64,000 bases of DNA from Monosporascus cannonballus (Eukaryota; Ascomycota; Sordariomycetes; Xylariales): assembly GCA_004154925.1 (NCBI GenBank), contig QJNS01000236.1:3528-67527 (forward strand), read 5' to 3'. How positions within the stretch are numbered: position 1 is the first letter of the stretch; the number at the start of each line of letters is the position of its first letter. A model generated the notes under the pieces. That model searched no databases. It worked only from the letters and a program-made list of their open reading frames with translations, and was not told where the DNA came from. The position numbers and the translations under genes are program-made. Below, piece after piece: positions 1 to 13,000 of the stretch.

Positions 1-48
<48 letters not shown>
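1..48. repeat. poly-C tract at window edge
   Basis: The first 48 bases are pure C. Read on the minus strand this is a poly-G run that starts a few bases inside the intron following the isocitrate dehydrogenase exon. Similar poly-G runs flank the N gap at 37844-37896. It may be a sequencing or scaffolding artefact rather than genomic sequence, but the bases alone cannot decide this. Confidence 0.7.
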
Positions 49-49
<1 letters not shown>

Positions 50-57
50 CGACTCAC

Positions 58-1280
58 TCTTCAGCGCCATAATGTAGCCGCCCGAGCTCTTGACCATCTG
101 GGCGACCATGTCGTCGATGAGGCGGTGCTCGTACCAGATGCCCTTCTCCTCGAAGGCCTTCTTGTACTGGGCATCGTAGAGGTCCTGGAAGATGTCCTTG
201 AAGCGGCCGTCGTACTTCTTGAGGATGGTGTTCTTGGTGCTCATGTACAGCGGCAGGCCCTTGTCGAGGGCCAGCTTGAAGCTGGCGTGCGCGAACCCCG
301 TGATGCTCTCGTCCGTGTTGTACTGCGTCTGCGCCACGCCGCCGCCGTCCCTGAACCGGTAGACCTCGATCTCCTGCGGCTCGCCGCCGCCCTCGGGCGT
401 GTACACCATCGACAGCTTCCCGGGGCCCGGGAACACGGCGTCCTGGGCCCGGTACTGGTCGCCGAACGCGTGGCGGCCGATGATGATGGGTTTCTTCCAC
501 CCCGGCACCAGGCGCGGGATCCGAGGGATCACGATGGGCTCGCGGAACACGGTGCCGCCGAGGGCGTTGCGGATCGTGCCGTTGGGCGACAGCCACACTG
601 CAGATGGAGAGGGGGGTGTCAGTCATTCAGCCCAATATGCCTGTCTGTTATGCGACTTGAGACGGAACGGTAAGGATTGGCTGGCTAGCTCGCTGCTGAC
701 TCAAAGCTAAATGCGATGGCCTTCCTAGTCTTGGCTCGGGGGGTAATGGCTCTGGATATGCGGGGGCGGGTGGGCGTGTCTCATCGATGCACGGCAGACG
801 CCATGCATGTAAGAACGCAGCTTACAGGGGGAATGCGACGGATTTCTGGGAATTGGGATCTTGCTTACTCTGCTTAAGGTTAAATTCCTTGACGCGCGCC
901 TCGTCGGGGGTGATGGTGGCGCACTTGACGCCGACTGAGTACTTCTTGATGGCCTCGGCGGCATCGAGCGTGACCTGGTCATTGGTCTGGTCGCGGTACT
1001 CGAGGCCCAGGTCGTAGTACTTGAGGTCGATGTCGAGGTACGGGAAGATCAGCTTGTCCTTGATGTCCTTCCAGATGACGCGGGTCATCTCGTCGCCGTC
1101 GAGCTCGACGACGGGGTTCTTGACCTTGATCTTCTGGACCGCCATGTTCGCCCTGCTGACGTGGAAGAAGGCCACCGGTATCGCTGGGCTGTTGGGCGTC
1201 GCTGCCACTGCCGTCCTGAAAACTGGTCGCGCCGGTCTGGTGAAGGCGGACGGCCGAATATAGCGCATGGCGGGGTTCAT
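58..1280 (-). CDS. IDP1: NADP-dependent isocitrate dehydrogenase, mitochondrial (3' part missing)
   Basis: This enzyme oxidatively decarboxylates isocitrate to 2-oxoglutarate and makes NADPH. Two exons are visible: 1280-869 and 597-58. The intron 868-598 has donor GTAAGC and acceptor CTGCAG, and joins ...EFNLKQ to [11 protein letters not shown], the conserved IDP order. The second exon ends at 58 with donor GTGAGT after codons for ALK, so the remaining C-terminal exon(s) lie beyond the window behind the poly-C tract. The N-terminus has an Arg/Ala/Ser/Pro-rich, acid-poor leader of about 45 residues, consistent with a mitochondrial presequence, followed by the family core [21 protein letters not shown] later ATG (around codon 46, MAVQKIKV) could make a leaderless cytosolic or peroxisomal form, as is known for some fungal IDPs. 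The family assignment is secure; the start choice is inferred. Confidence 0.93.
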
Positions 1281-2479
1281 GATGACGAGGGGGAGGGGGA
1301 GGGGGAGGGAGAGACCGGTAGGACGTAGACACTACGTTCCGGGGTGAAAAGTCACGGCAGTAAGGGCGGCGAGTACCTAGGTAACCGAGGAAGGACGGTC
1401 TGAATATCTAAGCCTAGGGTAGGCTGCTCATCTATCTCCGAATCGGACGGGATCGTCGGTGCTCCCAAACGGCACTCAGCTAAGTAAATAAACTTGAGCA
1501 CACAAGGGTCCTATAAGAGCTTGCTTGCTGGCTGGTTGGCTTGCAGGTACGAAAGAGCCAAGGGCCAATTGAGGCACAAGGGAACTGCGAATAGAGTAGC
1601 AACACAACGTAGGTCCGCTGCTAGCTTGAGCGTGCTGGTTTATATACGGGCAAGTTATTCGCGGACGAAAGGCACTAGAATAGAGTCATGCGACGCCCGA
1701 TTTGGAATGTGTAACTTCAATGTGTCATTTCTAATCAACTACATAGCAATAAACATACATATGTAACTACTTGGAGCAGTACTCCCTTGTCTTGAATCGC
1801 AGGGCATCTCCGATTAACCACCAACTCTGGAGCTCTCATGATGGATAAAAAAGCCAAGGGGGATCCACTAGGGTCCAACCTCGTCATGCTCCACGTTCTG
1901 CCGATTTGCGGAGCGCAGAGCTGTGCGACATTCGGCTCGTGATCGTCCGGGTATTTATATACATAGGCAGCTTAGCCGCTTTGGGCAGCTTAACTATTAC
2001 AATGTAATATCAAAGTCTATTCAATCCGGATAATTGGAGATATGCTACGATGTACCTAGTAAGCCGCTAGTATATTAACCTTAAAAGCATTATTAACAAC
2101 ATGAAGAGCACTGTTTATATTAAAGCGTTGAATATCGCGGCATGAACTGTACCGCGAAACGACGAGTTCTTCCTAGCTTTTCAGGCATTCTACACCCCGT
2201 GCATCTTACGAGTAGAGTCGAGGAGAGCCGAGGAGGGCGATATGCACCACAACCAATCCCGATCCAGAACATAGTCGGGTAGCAAGCGCCCAGATGATGG
2301 CGCAGCCTTCCTAATGCAGCCCCCAGAGTCAGGCTCAAGGGTTGAAAGGGGTATTGGCACTTCTGAAGGCTCTGAGCCTTCCAGCTGATAATGGAGGATA
2401 ATTGCTACCCGATTTCGCCTGAAAGTGCAACTTCTGTTTTCAAGCATCCGGGGTTGTCTTGCTGGTCGTTGCGGTCACC
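1281..2479. other. intergenic spacer, divergent promoters
   Basis: This is the upstream region shared by the isocitrate dehydrogenase gene (-) and the NACHT gene (+). A purine-rich GGGGGA repeat at about 1289-1312 lies just before the IDP start. The part from about 1700 to 2110 is AT-rich. I see no credible coding exon or RNA gene. Confidence 0.5.
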
Positions 2480-5131
2480 ATGGCAGACCCTGTGTCTCTC
2501 GGGGCTAGCATCGTCGCATTCATCGAGATCACCGACCGTATCATTCGCGCATGCAAGTATTGTGTAGAGACGATCAAAGATGCGCCGAAGGACATGCAAA
2601 TGATCATGGGCGAGGCCATCTCCTTGAGGGCTATTCTCGACAGTCTGGGCGCAGCTGAGCTTCATCCCAAATCGATGCAGCTGGTTCCAGGCTTGTTTGG
2701 AAGAGGTGGCCCCGTCGAGGCAATTCGGAACGCGCTCTCCGAGCTGGAAAATCTTCTCCCCAAAGAAATCCGTGGGCTTTCGACGAACAACTCTCACAGA
2801 AAGTTCTTGACCGAGTTGGCATGGCCGCTCAAGGAGTCAAAAGCAAGGAAGCTTCTCGCGGAGATCTCTCATCACAAGTCGACCCTGCTCTTAGCCGCCA
2901 CCGGCGATATCATGTACGCCGCCCATTTCAATAATGTGCGGGTATTAGTCACAATACCTTGGTGTTCTGAAATGCGAAGTCTTCTCGGACGCGGGGTGGG
3001 CTAACCGTTTCTCTCTTCAGACATGACATCAAGGACATAAGGTCTGGGGTTCGAAGACTGGACTATACGATCACTGGTAGGTCAATATTCGCAAGAGTAC
3101 GGAGCACTCTCTACTTGAGGCGTGCTTACATGAATCTGGCAGACAATCAACGTCAAGCCATCGTTCGTTGGCTCCAGTGTGTAGATCCATCTCCACTGCA
3201 CTGCGAAGCATTCAAGAAGCACGAGAAACACACTAGCGCCTGGCTGTTCAAGTCATCCGAGTGGAGTTCTTGGATACAGAATAACGAGGACGGCAGATTC
3301 TTATGGATAAATGGGATTCCGGGAGCCGGAAAGACGGTCCTGGTGTCGTTCATTATTGAACATTTGAAGGATGTCTGTAAAGATCATCCTGAGCTTGGCC
3401 AAGCTTATTATTACTGTCATCACTCGCACAACAGGGACGAATCTGCGCCGTTCTTACGATGGATCATCGGCCAGCTTTGTCGTCAGTCGCAGTGGGTACC
3501 ACGACAGCTCAAGCAGCTATACGACGAGGGATGTGAGCCTAGTGTACCTGAACTCGAGAACGCCCTTGAGGCAATGTTGTCTCGGTTCGGAACATTCTAT
3601 GTGGTCATTGACGCAGTCGACGAGAGCGAACCTCGGGGTGACCTTGTATCTGTGATCGCCACATTGGCCATTGACAAACGCTTCAACAACCTCAAGATAT
3701 TGGCAAGTAGTAGGCAATATTTCGATATTGAGAGGGTATTCTCTGGGATTTCAGTGCCTCTGCCGATGGCAAACGCTGCCGTTGCAGAGGATATCAGCAC
3801 CTTCGTCCATTCCAGACTCGCATCAAGTTGCCGCCTAGGCCGATGGAGGCATCTATTCCCACTTATCGAAGACTCGTTGGTACAGGGAGCTCAGGGGATG
3901 TAAGTCAAGGACTCTCGCGCATTGAGCCTTACTGGCAGCAAGGCATTTCTACATCGCTAAAAATGCGAAAGACTGAATAGACTCGTAAGCTAATGAGACT
4001 CTCCTTCTAATTAGGTTCCGTTGGGCTGAATGTCAAATTCGGGCTATTGAACGGCTTCGCAACGAAACGCAGATTCTGGCAGCCCTACGCAACTTACCTG
4101 AAGATTTGGCGGAGACTTATCATCGAATATTCGAAAGCATCCCGGAGATTGACCGCCCCTTCGTGCGTCGCGTTCTATTGTGGGTTTGGGGTCACGAAAT
4201 TGCCCTTTGGCTGAATAACCGAGGGATTAACGCAGTGTTGTTACTCCAAGCCGTTGCGTACGACCTCCGCCAAGCCGACCCTGATATAGACATGTCCACA
4301 TATAATCTGGAGGATCTGGAAGACCTTTGCAGTTGCCTCATCACGATTTCTCCCAATGTTAAAGATTACGAGCATAGGACAAGCGACGACACTTCTATAT
4401 CAACTGCCCATGAAGACAACTTCCAAGGCACTAAAGGAACACCATCAACCAGCAGCACCGATCTGTTTGTTCGCCTGGCTCACTACACTGTGGCGGAGTA
4501 TCTGAGTTCGCCACTGATTCTCCAGACGCCTATTGCCTTTTTCGCTTTGCCAACCGAAAGCGTTGTATCGGAGTTCGCATTAAGTGTTATGCGACAAGCG
4601 CTCGGCGTGGATCCCATGGGCATTGCTACGGACTGGGTCTACGACCGAGAGGCATACTGTCTGACACTTGGCTGCACGCTAGACTGGACGCTATTCGCGG
4701 ACAACCCTGAGATACAGGAGATGTTCATTCGATATGTTCACCCCGAAAGCCCTCATTATTGTCGCTTCTGGGCGATCCAGAAACGGATTTTACTAGCCAA
4801 CGACTTGTCGAGTTCATATCTGCTGCAATACCTTGTGGCTCGAAACTTGGGAGACCCAGCGCTCAGGAGCCTCCACAATGATGCGATTGCGCTTATGAAT
4901 ATTCTCCGGCTACACCAATATGAACTTGCTAAGAGACTGGTGGAACGAAGAAAGGGATCGGAGTTGCTGGAAGCAAAGCTCAGGGTGGCCCTCTTCAACA
5001 GAGAGACTCGGACCGAAGACACCCATGAAGGCAATATATTCGAGCTCGACAACGGCTTCATACACTGGGAAAGATTTACCATCTTTACTAGTATTTCTCC
5101 GCCGAGACCCCTAGTTTCCGCTATAAAATGA
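2480..5131 (+). CDS. NACHT-domain STAND protein (NLR-like), no C-terminal repeat domain
   Basis: Predicted NTP-driven signalling switch of the fungal NLR-like class, often linked to non-self recognition and cell death. Four exons fit: 2480-2913, 3021-3076, 3143-3899 and 4015-5131. All junctions are GT..AG and in phase, giving 787 aa. The ATG has a good context (CACCATGG). The N-terminus (MADPVSLGASIVAFIEITD...) resembles the HeLo-like N-terminal domain of fungal STAND proteins. The NACHT domain holds Walker A GIPGAGKT at about 221-228 and Walker B YVVIDAVDES with Asp at about 320. After it comes the winged-helix-like region with FVRLAHYTVAEYL, typical of these proteins. The last roughly 280 residues show no ankyrin, WD40 or TPR repeats, so the sensor part is missing or unrecognised. 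The specific role is unknown. Confidence 0.85.
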
Positions 5132-5504
5132 TCTAAACACCAAGCATGGAAAATGAGACATGGCCCGAGAGATATCGAAGCCTCTTCATAGGATACGAGT
5201 TTATTTAGCTCAGAGGCCGTTTATACGTAATTAAATAACATAACCTTTTTAAATTCTTATAACTAATCGTATAGCCATTGTGTATGCATGGGCCAGCTAC
5301 TCTAATTATACAGGCTTGATTGACATAGATGGCTATACCGTTTTACTTCATTAGCCCCTGATTGACGAAACCATACCAAAATTTACCGGCCACTTCACTA
5401 GCACCGACGCTGGCTTGTGCACTCGTGTCTTATTCATAAATCACCACTCGTACCCAGTTCGTGGACAAGATCGACGTCCGTAAATCCCCAATGTCCAAGA
5501 TAGT
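5132..5504. other. intergenic spacer, AT-rich
   Basis: Downstream of the NACHT gene. AT-rich, with several TTAAATAA-like stretches that could carry its poly(A) site. No other feature seen. Confidence 0.4.
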
Positions 5505-6249
5505 CTAAATATCTCTTACACAACTAGGGCCATACTCCGTCAGGGCCCAGCGATGGATCTCCTGGACTGCATACGTGTCTGTACAGTCCGCTCCGGTCAG
5601 CTTCTTCATAACGCACCCAGCCCTCTCGACGTCAGCATCGCTGTCATCATCCTCTTCATCATTGGTTTCGTTCAGGAGGCTATGGCCAACTTCGCCAGCA
5701 TGTATTGCTAGCTTGCATATAATTAGCTGGATGATCCAGGAAACGAACTTTGAACCGACGAAGGCAAGGCCGTAGTGGCGTACGCGCAGCAGCTCATCCT
5801 TGGGGGGCACATGCAGAGCACCATAAGCGCTGCTGCTGGATCCAGCACTGCCGTCGATCGTGCTATTAGGGGTTAACACAGATGCCGCCGCTCTTCCGTA
5901 GGTTCCGCCGCGCCCTGCGAGCCTCGGCGCATCGGTGGAAGCGGTTATATAGAGCCAGGGAGCCGGCCGCACGGGCCTGATAGATGGTGACCTCCTCCGG
6001 CTCGTCCTCGCGCCTGAACTTGGCCGTGAAGTAGGGACATAGAACAGAGCTGTGGATGAGGACACATTTTCTGAGCTGGGAGCGGTGTCTCCGGTTGAAG
6101 CCCTCGAGTGGCAGCCAATAGGCGCAATCTGGCTGGATATCCCAAGTCCAGCCCGGGGTCCGGGCCGGATACTGCGGCCGCAGTACTTGCTCCAGGGGTG
6201 GAACGCGCCAGAGGTTGCCCTGATTTGGAGGAGAGACAAGCTGCAGCAC
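5505..6249 (-). pseudogene. frame-broken relic of a fungal-specific gene
   Basis: Two adjacent minus-strand frames together read like one member of a widespread uncharacterised fungal family. The upstream frame (6249 to about 5870) contains CAYWLPLEGFNRRHRSQL, LCPYFTAKFRRE and AAGSLALYNRFHR. The downstream frame (to 5505) contains LRVRHYGLAFVGSKFVSWII, LTGADCTDTYAVQEIHRW and GPSCVRDI before a stop. The first frame hits a stop at about 5866. No convincing GT..AG intron restores the reading; the only in-phase choice I found uses a weak GTTAAC donor with an AAG acceptor. No proper start or N-terminus is seen. The family resemblance is from memory of its motifs, not from a search. It could also be a live gene with an unusual intron or a sequencing indel. 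Confidence 0.4.
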
Positions 6250-9149
6250 CCGCTGGGCGCGTCACCTCCGGTCTTCTAACGCAGTACGTGCTCTTCGATC
6301 GGCGCGGAAGAAGTTCCACGCAGGCCTTCAACATGGCTATAATGATGGTCCGGCGGCGGCTCTGTCGTGAAACGGGAGAAGGCTTCGGGTAAGAGGGCTG
6401 TCGCTCATGCAGATGCCGCAGGCGTTCAGAGTGGCGAAGATGAACTTGGCATGCCGCGGCGAGACATTATACGTTGTGGATATGGTGCTCTTGGCCGCAA
6501 CGCCTGACTCGGTCGTGTCGGGCGGGGATTCTAATTCCTGGACAACACCCAGTACGTTTCATTTTTATGTTCCTAAGGTAAATACAACAATATGTTGCTA
6601 GGTGATCAAGGGTAAAAGTGGCGTCGGGCTGGTAAGAAGTTAGTGGCCGGCGGTGGCGTAGTTGCAGTATCTGTCAAGCTAGGGAGTTGTTGAGCTAAAG
6701 AGGAGAAGAGAGTCCCATCGATGAGTAGCTGTAAATCAACTTGATGTCATTTTATATAAGCTCGGTCATTTTACTCCCAAATGCCCCCCCGGAACGAAGT
6801 TGTATAAATGTTTATACGATTGAAATATCGGTATGGCATTGCACCCCTTGAATGAATCGACCACCGAGCTGTTACGGCTGCTCTGGGGTGTCTGCCACTC
6901 TTGTGGTAGTACTGGGAACCGCTGGGATTTGATTCGACTTTACATAGGCGGTATAACGGGATCAACATACATGATGCTATACGTAAGAGCACCGAGATCA
7001 AAAGAGGTAGCGCAACATTCTCAAAGGTGAATCTTAGTTGAGTTAGGATTTAGTAGTTTCTAAATTCGATGCATGTGTTGCAGTGCATACGTATCGAAAT
7101 AGCGTCTGTTACTTTAAGGGGTGAAAGAAGGGTGAATAGGGGTAAAGGTGACCTTTTCCAAACAAGAAGGTAACCTTAGAGTCTACCTCAACACGCCTAT
7201 AGAAACTCAGATTTACCCCCTTACAGTAAGTCTCAGGTGGCTGCAATTAACAGCAACTGCGGCGTTGTTGGCCCTCCCTATGGCAGGAAAAGAGGACAGA
7301 TCTCTTCCCCTAGAGACCACAGTTGGAGTGACCCGTCACAAAGCTGTTAAGAGGCTGCGCGCAAAACTATCGCCAAAAAGTGTATTCTAAAGTAACATAA
7401 AGCGACCTATTTGATTCCATGTTGGTCACGGCATACTGCTTGCTGCGTTGTATCAATGTGCGTTGCGCGTAGACTGATGGAAGTCTTGATTAAGGAGTTC
7501 TGTCGAATCACCTAGGCTCGCTGTCTGGAGGAGCCTTATGCTGATGTTCTGAGTTGTCTATCAGCGAATTTCTAGAGATATTCGAGCACACGTATGTATC
7601 GACAACCAGGAGGTGAAAGAGACCGCGAAATTGTTCGGGATGCTGATCGCCAGTCTGGGACGAAGGTATAAAATTTGTGCGACGATATCTTGCAGGGCAT
7701 GGTAAAATCCTGAGAGGAAGGACAATCGGTGCCATATTTGTGGATAGTAAGGATGTTGAAGGCACCGAGACTATGTGATGAGCGGGTTTGGTTTAACGGA
7801 AAGGGGTATGTGTAGTAGAATCCTGCTATCGAATACATAGTTGGCGGCGGCATGAAACTAAAACTTCTCACGAAAGATTAGTACATGGGACTAATACGAG
7901 CTCTCTAAGGAACGAAATTTTTGCCTAGGTTCTAGATATGGGCAGCTCTTCCGATCTCACGATCTGCGGGTTGGGGGGACCCTTACCAGATCAAAGGGAT
8001 TCTCAGGGGCTTAGTCACCGCAGCAGTTTTGCGGGACGGAAACTGGGCCTTGAGGATACATTGCCCATGTAAAAGTCCCAAGAGGTTGCTTTTGTACAAG
8101 CGCTAATAGCCCGTTACGACTGGGATACAAGTAGCTCAAGGGCTCTGGTGGGCCGAGGCAGATTCTTGCTAATAGACGCGTACTGATATGGTAAACTCCA
8201 TGCACTGCTTGCTTGTTTATGTGGGCTTAATATTTGTTTATTATTAACGTTATATAGTACATGTCTCTAAGTTCATAGCATGAACCAGAGCTCTGGGCAA
8301 ATGTGTCTACAGAGTTCCTCCGTGCTTGCAATGGTTCAGGGGTTCGTGAGAAGCCCTTGAAACCCTTGAAGAGTGGGATTCCGACCCTCACACGAAGATA
8401 TTGAAGCAATCCCAGACCACGATTCCCTTAGGCCTCCGCATAGGCTCTGGTGGTAAATAGAAGGCGCAGCAGGGTATGCGACCTGAGTCTGCCTTGCCGT
8501 AATGCGCTTAACGTACCCCCGGACAACCCCTCCAAGCCTACCGAAACGAACCGTGACGACAGGCAAGCCAAACCAATCCGGTGCCCCAGATAAATAAATG
8601 ATGATGCATGGGGACAATTTTCCACTTTGCTCCGGTTGATGCCTGGATCCCGTCCACGAACGTCAGTCTAGCCTTACGCCACTTTCAATGAACCCTCGAT
8701 AACACCCAGTAGCACTCAACCCCACACGCCAGAAAAAGCACAGCCTCGATGAAAAGGTGAGAACCAGCGCCAAGGCACGATGCCCTTCGGAACCGCTGCG
8801 GCTGGCCAATCAACTCCCATTGCCCCCCATCCCCCCTTTGAGCTCCCACCGAAATACCATGAAAGTACTTCCACCGAAACATAGCAGCTCCGAGAACGCC
8901 AGCACGTGGGGAAAACTCTAAGAAATTAGCGACAAGAATTACAAGGAGCAATAAGGGAATGGAATCCTAAGTCATAAGTTCGTTGCGGTATAGCCCCTTG
9001 CCGCCGTCGTAACATAGAGACAAGAAGAGAAAACAGAGTGCTGACAAGGCGGCGGTGCGCTAAATGAAGTTGCATTAAACAGCCCTTCCCCAGGTGGGAC
9101 CGTAGAACAAAGGGCATCAAATCTGGAATTCTTGTGTAGAGAGTTGCGT
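6250..9149. other. gene-poor spacer
   Basis: About 2.9 kb between the relic and the zinc-finger gene. All open frames are short, overlap on both strands and resemble nothing I recognise. I see no tRNA, no long repeat and no transposon ends. Confidence 0.4.
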
Positions 9150-10096
9150 TCATTTGTGGATCCGGTAGCTTCGTCTCTGGGACTCGCAGGGAGTCTTGCA
9201 GTTGTGGCAGTCGAAGCCGTGCTGCTGGATGTAGACGCGACGAAGGCATTTGGAGCAGCGCCACCACTTCTTGTGGATGACGCGGTCGGCCCACCACTCG
9301 TTCGTCTCCCTTTTCGAGCTCCGCCGAAGCAGGTCCTCCCTGTGGTAATCGCGGCAGTGGTCCCTGTAGTGGTCGGAGCGGGAGAAGGGGTTTGCGGACC
9401 GCGTACACTTTGGATAGTCACACGGAAACGACGGCTTGATCGACGAGTCCCAGTGCATCTGCTGATAGTGCCGGTCTAAGTCTGCCTTTCTCCTGAAGGG
9501 CTTCGACTTGCAACCGGGTTCGAGACAGACGTTGAGGTGCATTGAACGCGGTCTGGAGACGATGTGTTAGTTTTTCGTGTGCATATTTTCGACAAGTAGA
9601 GTATGCCACCATATGCTTACGTGGTCTCGCTGTTCGCGCAAGGTCTGTACATGGGATAGTCTTCATTTGCAGTATATTCCGCCTTGAGACGCCAGTATGG
9701 GGACTGGCCCTGCTCCACCTTGGCGATGAAGTCGTAGAACTGATACCACGAGTGATCCTGCGAGGAGGACTCGGCAACCCCCTGAACAGGCGCGTGATGG
9801 CTAGTTTGAAGTTGATAGCAGTCGTTCGCGGCCTCCGTGTACTCGTATGCTTGATGTCCTCCGTTGTTAGCGGAGACGTCGAGGTAGCTGGATTCGTTCG
9901 TTATCTCACCCCCCGGTGATATTGGAGCGCTGGCATCCGGGCTATCGCTCGAACCCCAGGGTGATGCTGCCGTGTAGCTCCCAGGACTGGTTGAGCTGCT
10001 GCCGGACGGGCTTCGTGCCATCTCCGCGCTGGTAGAGGGACTGGAATATCTCCCGTACTGGCCACTGACGCCTGACTGGTACGGGGAGTATTCCAT
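9150..10096 (-). CDS. C2H2 zinc-finger protein, probable transcription factor
   Basis: Two exons: 10096-9621 and 9552-9150. The intron 9620-9553 has donor GTAAGC, an AACTAAC branch site and acceptor CTCCAG, and the product is 292 aa. The N-terminal half is low-complexity, rich in Ser, Pro, Gly and Tyr, with a conserved-looking patch DHSWYQFYDFIAKVEQGQSP at its end. The C-terminal half has two zinc-finger-like units: CLEPGCKSKPFRRKADLDRH followed by YQQMH, and CDYPKCTRSANPFSRSDHYR followed by DHCRDYH. A further CxxC...CxxC cluster sits near CSKCLRRVYIQQHGFDCHNC. Such proteins are usually nuclear and bind DNA, but the target is unknown. No neighbour suggests a pathway. Confidence 0.8.
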
Positions 10097-13000
10097 TTTT
10101 GGATATTATGTGTTAAAGATGACGAAAATGGTAACTCGAACTTTGTTGTCGCAGACTTGTATCGTGCTGTTGAACCGATACCTCTCCGTGGAGGAGACAA
10201 ATACGCACAGTTATAGAGCGGACTCTCACCCTACGCGCTGTCCTTCAAGGTCCTCTATTAGATCCTTGTTTGTTTAACCACGTCGAGCCAAGAGATTCCG
10301 CGGAGTAGACAGCAAACTGGATCCGCGCCAGGGAAGACGTTCACAAAAGGATGGTTGCGCTAAAGGGGAACTGATTGCGAAGGAGCGTGGTAAGACAGAG
10401 TATGAGAGCTCAATGTTTGTTTCCCAGGGGTCACTAGGGGACTATAATATACAGCGGCGTAGAAACGGGACTGATATAGGAGACTTCACAGTGCAGTCGT
10501 TTCTGAAGTGTGTTAACCGAACATCGCAGACCGATGGCATTAGCCTGGCCCTAAAGTAGTAGTACTTCTAGTCAAAGGTGAGGCGGAAGCGACTTGTTTG
10601 AGGCCCAAAACGATAGATGTGAAAACGAATTGTATGCTGAACAATAACATTACGCAAGTATTGGGCGCTTTTCGACCAGAAATGAGGCTCATATAGTGAA
10701 AAGCATGTCCTTGTTAGGTGCTTCGATACCTTCTATTGACCCTCAAGAACAACATGTCCGTCTTTGTTCTATTGGCGAGCATTGTCAAAGCCACTCCAAC
10801 TCTTCGCCCTTGATAGGCAGAGCGAACGTATTAGGATATAGACAGAGACTTGCTTTTGGTTCTCCAAATAAGGGATCATGAAGGGCGCTGCATAAGTGCC
10901 TGGCGTCGAATCGCCAGCTGTCATTTTCGGTGAGCAAGCCTTAGAACGAGCGAGACCTGAGGTCGGTACGTCTCCTACAACGCCGTTGGCGAATTCCCAG
11001 GATAAGGCTGGGTCCACCAGAGAGGCTCAGCCCAATTCCACTTTCTTATTTACAATATGAGCGACTTTATCTCTCGAAGGCTGATAGTCCCGATAGGATG
11101 ACGAAGTGACGACTCTACTGCTTGTCCAATCAGGAGTGACACACATGATTACAGCGCCAAGGTCCCTGGGGGCTGAAGCGTAAGGGACAATGACGTTCCC
11201 GCATAGCCCCCGGCGGATTTGCTCTGCTGTTCTGCATGGTTATTAGGATTGTAACCTTAAGTTACCACCGTAGGTCAATCCTCCGCCTTCTTAAAACTGG
11301 GCGTCCATACACGCACCCATTTCTTTGGTTTAGTTGCATGAGGATCCGGATCAAACGGAGGGCGCTATAGACCGTCCAGACCTCAGGATACTCATGTAAC
11401 ATCAGGGAACTCAAGGCGTGCTGCTGCCTGCTGCACAATGCATATTAGGCGTACAGCCACCGCGTGTTTTGTCGCCTCGACTTTCTGGTGCGGCCCGAAG
11501 CAAAACCGACCAGGCTTGGTAGCCTGTGTACCATCGCGCGGACAGCATCCCGCACAGGCGGACTGGTTCGCCCCTCTGAGTGCCTTACCAATACGACTGT
11601 CCGATTGCTTATTCAACTCTCGATGAAAGCCAGACTTTGAACCGCGCCAGCTAATAGGCGTTCCCCGGTAACACGCGCCTCCTCCGCGTTCGGTCTTGCT
11701 TGCAGGTGATTGGGACCCCGTCTGTCAATATTCCCCATCCCCCTCTTGAGACAGCCGCAGGAGTGAGGCGGCTTCGAACGGTTCGCGACAAGTTCAGGAA
11801 TAAAGTTTGGGGTAGCTCTCCTGAATGATGATTCGCTCAAGGGCCGCTCACCGAGGCCATTTTCGGCAATCTCTGAATTAAAACGAAGCAGACTGGAAAG
11901 CGACAGAACTGGCCTCAATCAGATGCGGCTTCTGCCGTCGTCCGATTTTCTTTTGCTGCGCGTAGGCGGCACTCCCCCAAGCCAATTGCATCTCAAAGCT
12001 GCACGAGTAGTCCATTCGTCCGAAGATCGTTCATCCTTGCTCGTCGGCAACAAAGCGACGATACCACGGTGAATGGCGGCGAGAACAGTGAGCCATGAAC
12101 TCAACGCCTGCCGCGCAAGTAGCAACCCAGCAGTGACACCAGAGGAGACAGTGACATTCGAGACAAGAGTTCGGTGTGCCTATTCCATAGCTAGATCATC
12201 CCCAACCCTGAATAGAAAACCAGGCCTTCGGCATCCTCGAGCTTACATATAGAGACCATTATCAACAGCAGCCTGACATCGGATCGATGGTTGGGCATCA
12301 ATGCGCTGCGACGGTCGAGCCCCGGATGTCAATTGGTTCAGCAGTGCGACATTGGACAACGGTGCCACGTATACCAGGGCTGCTAGCCTCCCACCAGTCA
12401 AAAAAAAAAAGCCGCTATAGGAGCATCACGAGAGCGGCAGAGGTTCCGATCCAAGAAAAGAGAGAAGCCCCGTCTGCCATGCATTGGGTGGTGCTGGTGG
12501 TATGTCCATGCTGGGGCTGCTTGTTCGATTGCTTGGGACCATAGAGAAGATGGGTGCTGCATGTTGGTCTGATGATCAAACCATCCACTTTCCTGACCTC
12601 CTGCCAACTAACTATCCGGTAAAGGAATTGCGTTCGGAGTATGGAGATATTGGCGTTCTGCATTCTACGATCCGAGGGGTTCCATGACCATCGCCCAAGC
12701 TTCACCATGAGTCCGCCCGCGCATGGGTAATATCGTATTCCGGTGTGGTCTTCGACTGGTGTGCATAGGCTAGGTTTACGTCTTAGATGAGGCGTGTCTG
12801 ATTTATGTTGGACTGCACGGGCAGAGGATGAGCTGTTCCTTGGTTGCCCAAGTAGTCGTGGACGGCAATGGCCGCCGGGGGCCCCTGATATAGCTGACAG
12901 ACCACGTGAGACATCGACCTTGCTGCCGCACTGCTCACATGCATAGAAAACATTATCTTGATTTTCTCTTTAAGCAACCGTAACATCACCCTTCTTAAAA

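Noticed and set aside
2480..4105. Pseudogene reading of the NACHT gene because of in-frame stops
   Set aside because: Three GT..AG introns of 107, 66 and 115 nt remove every stop and keep phase throughout.
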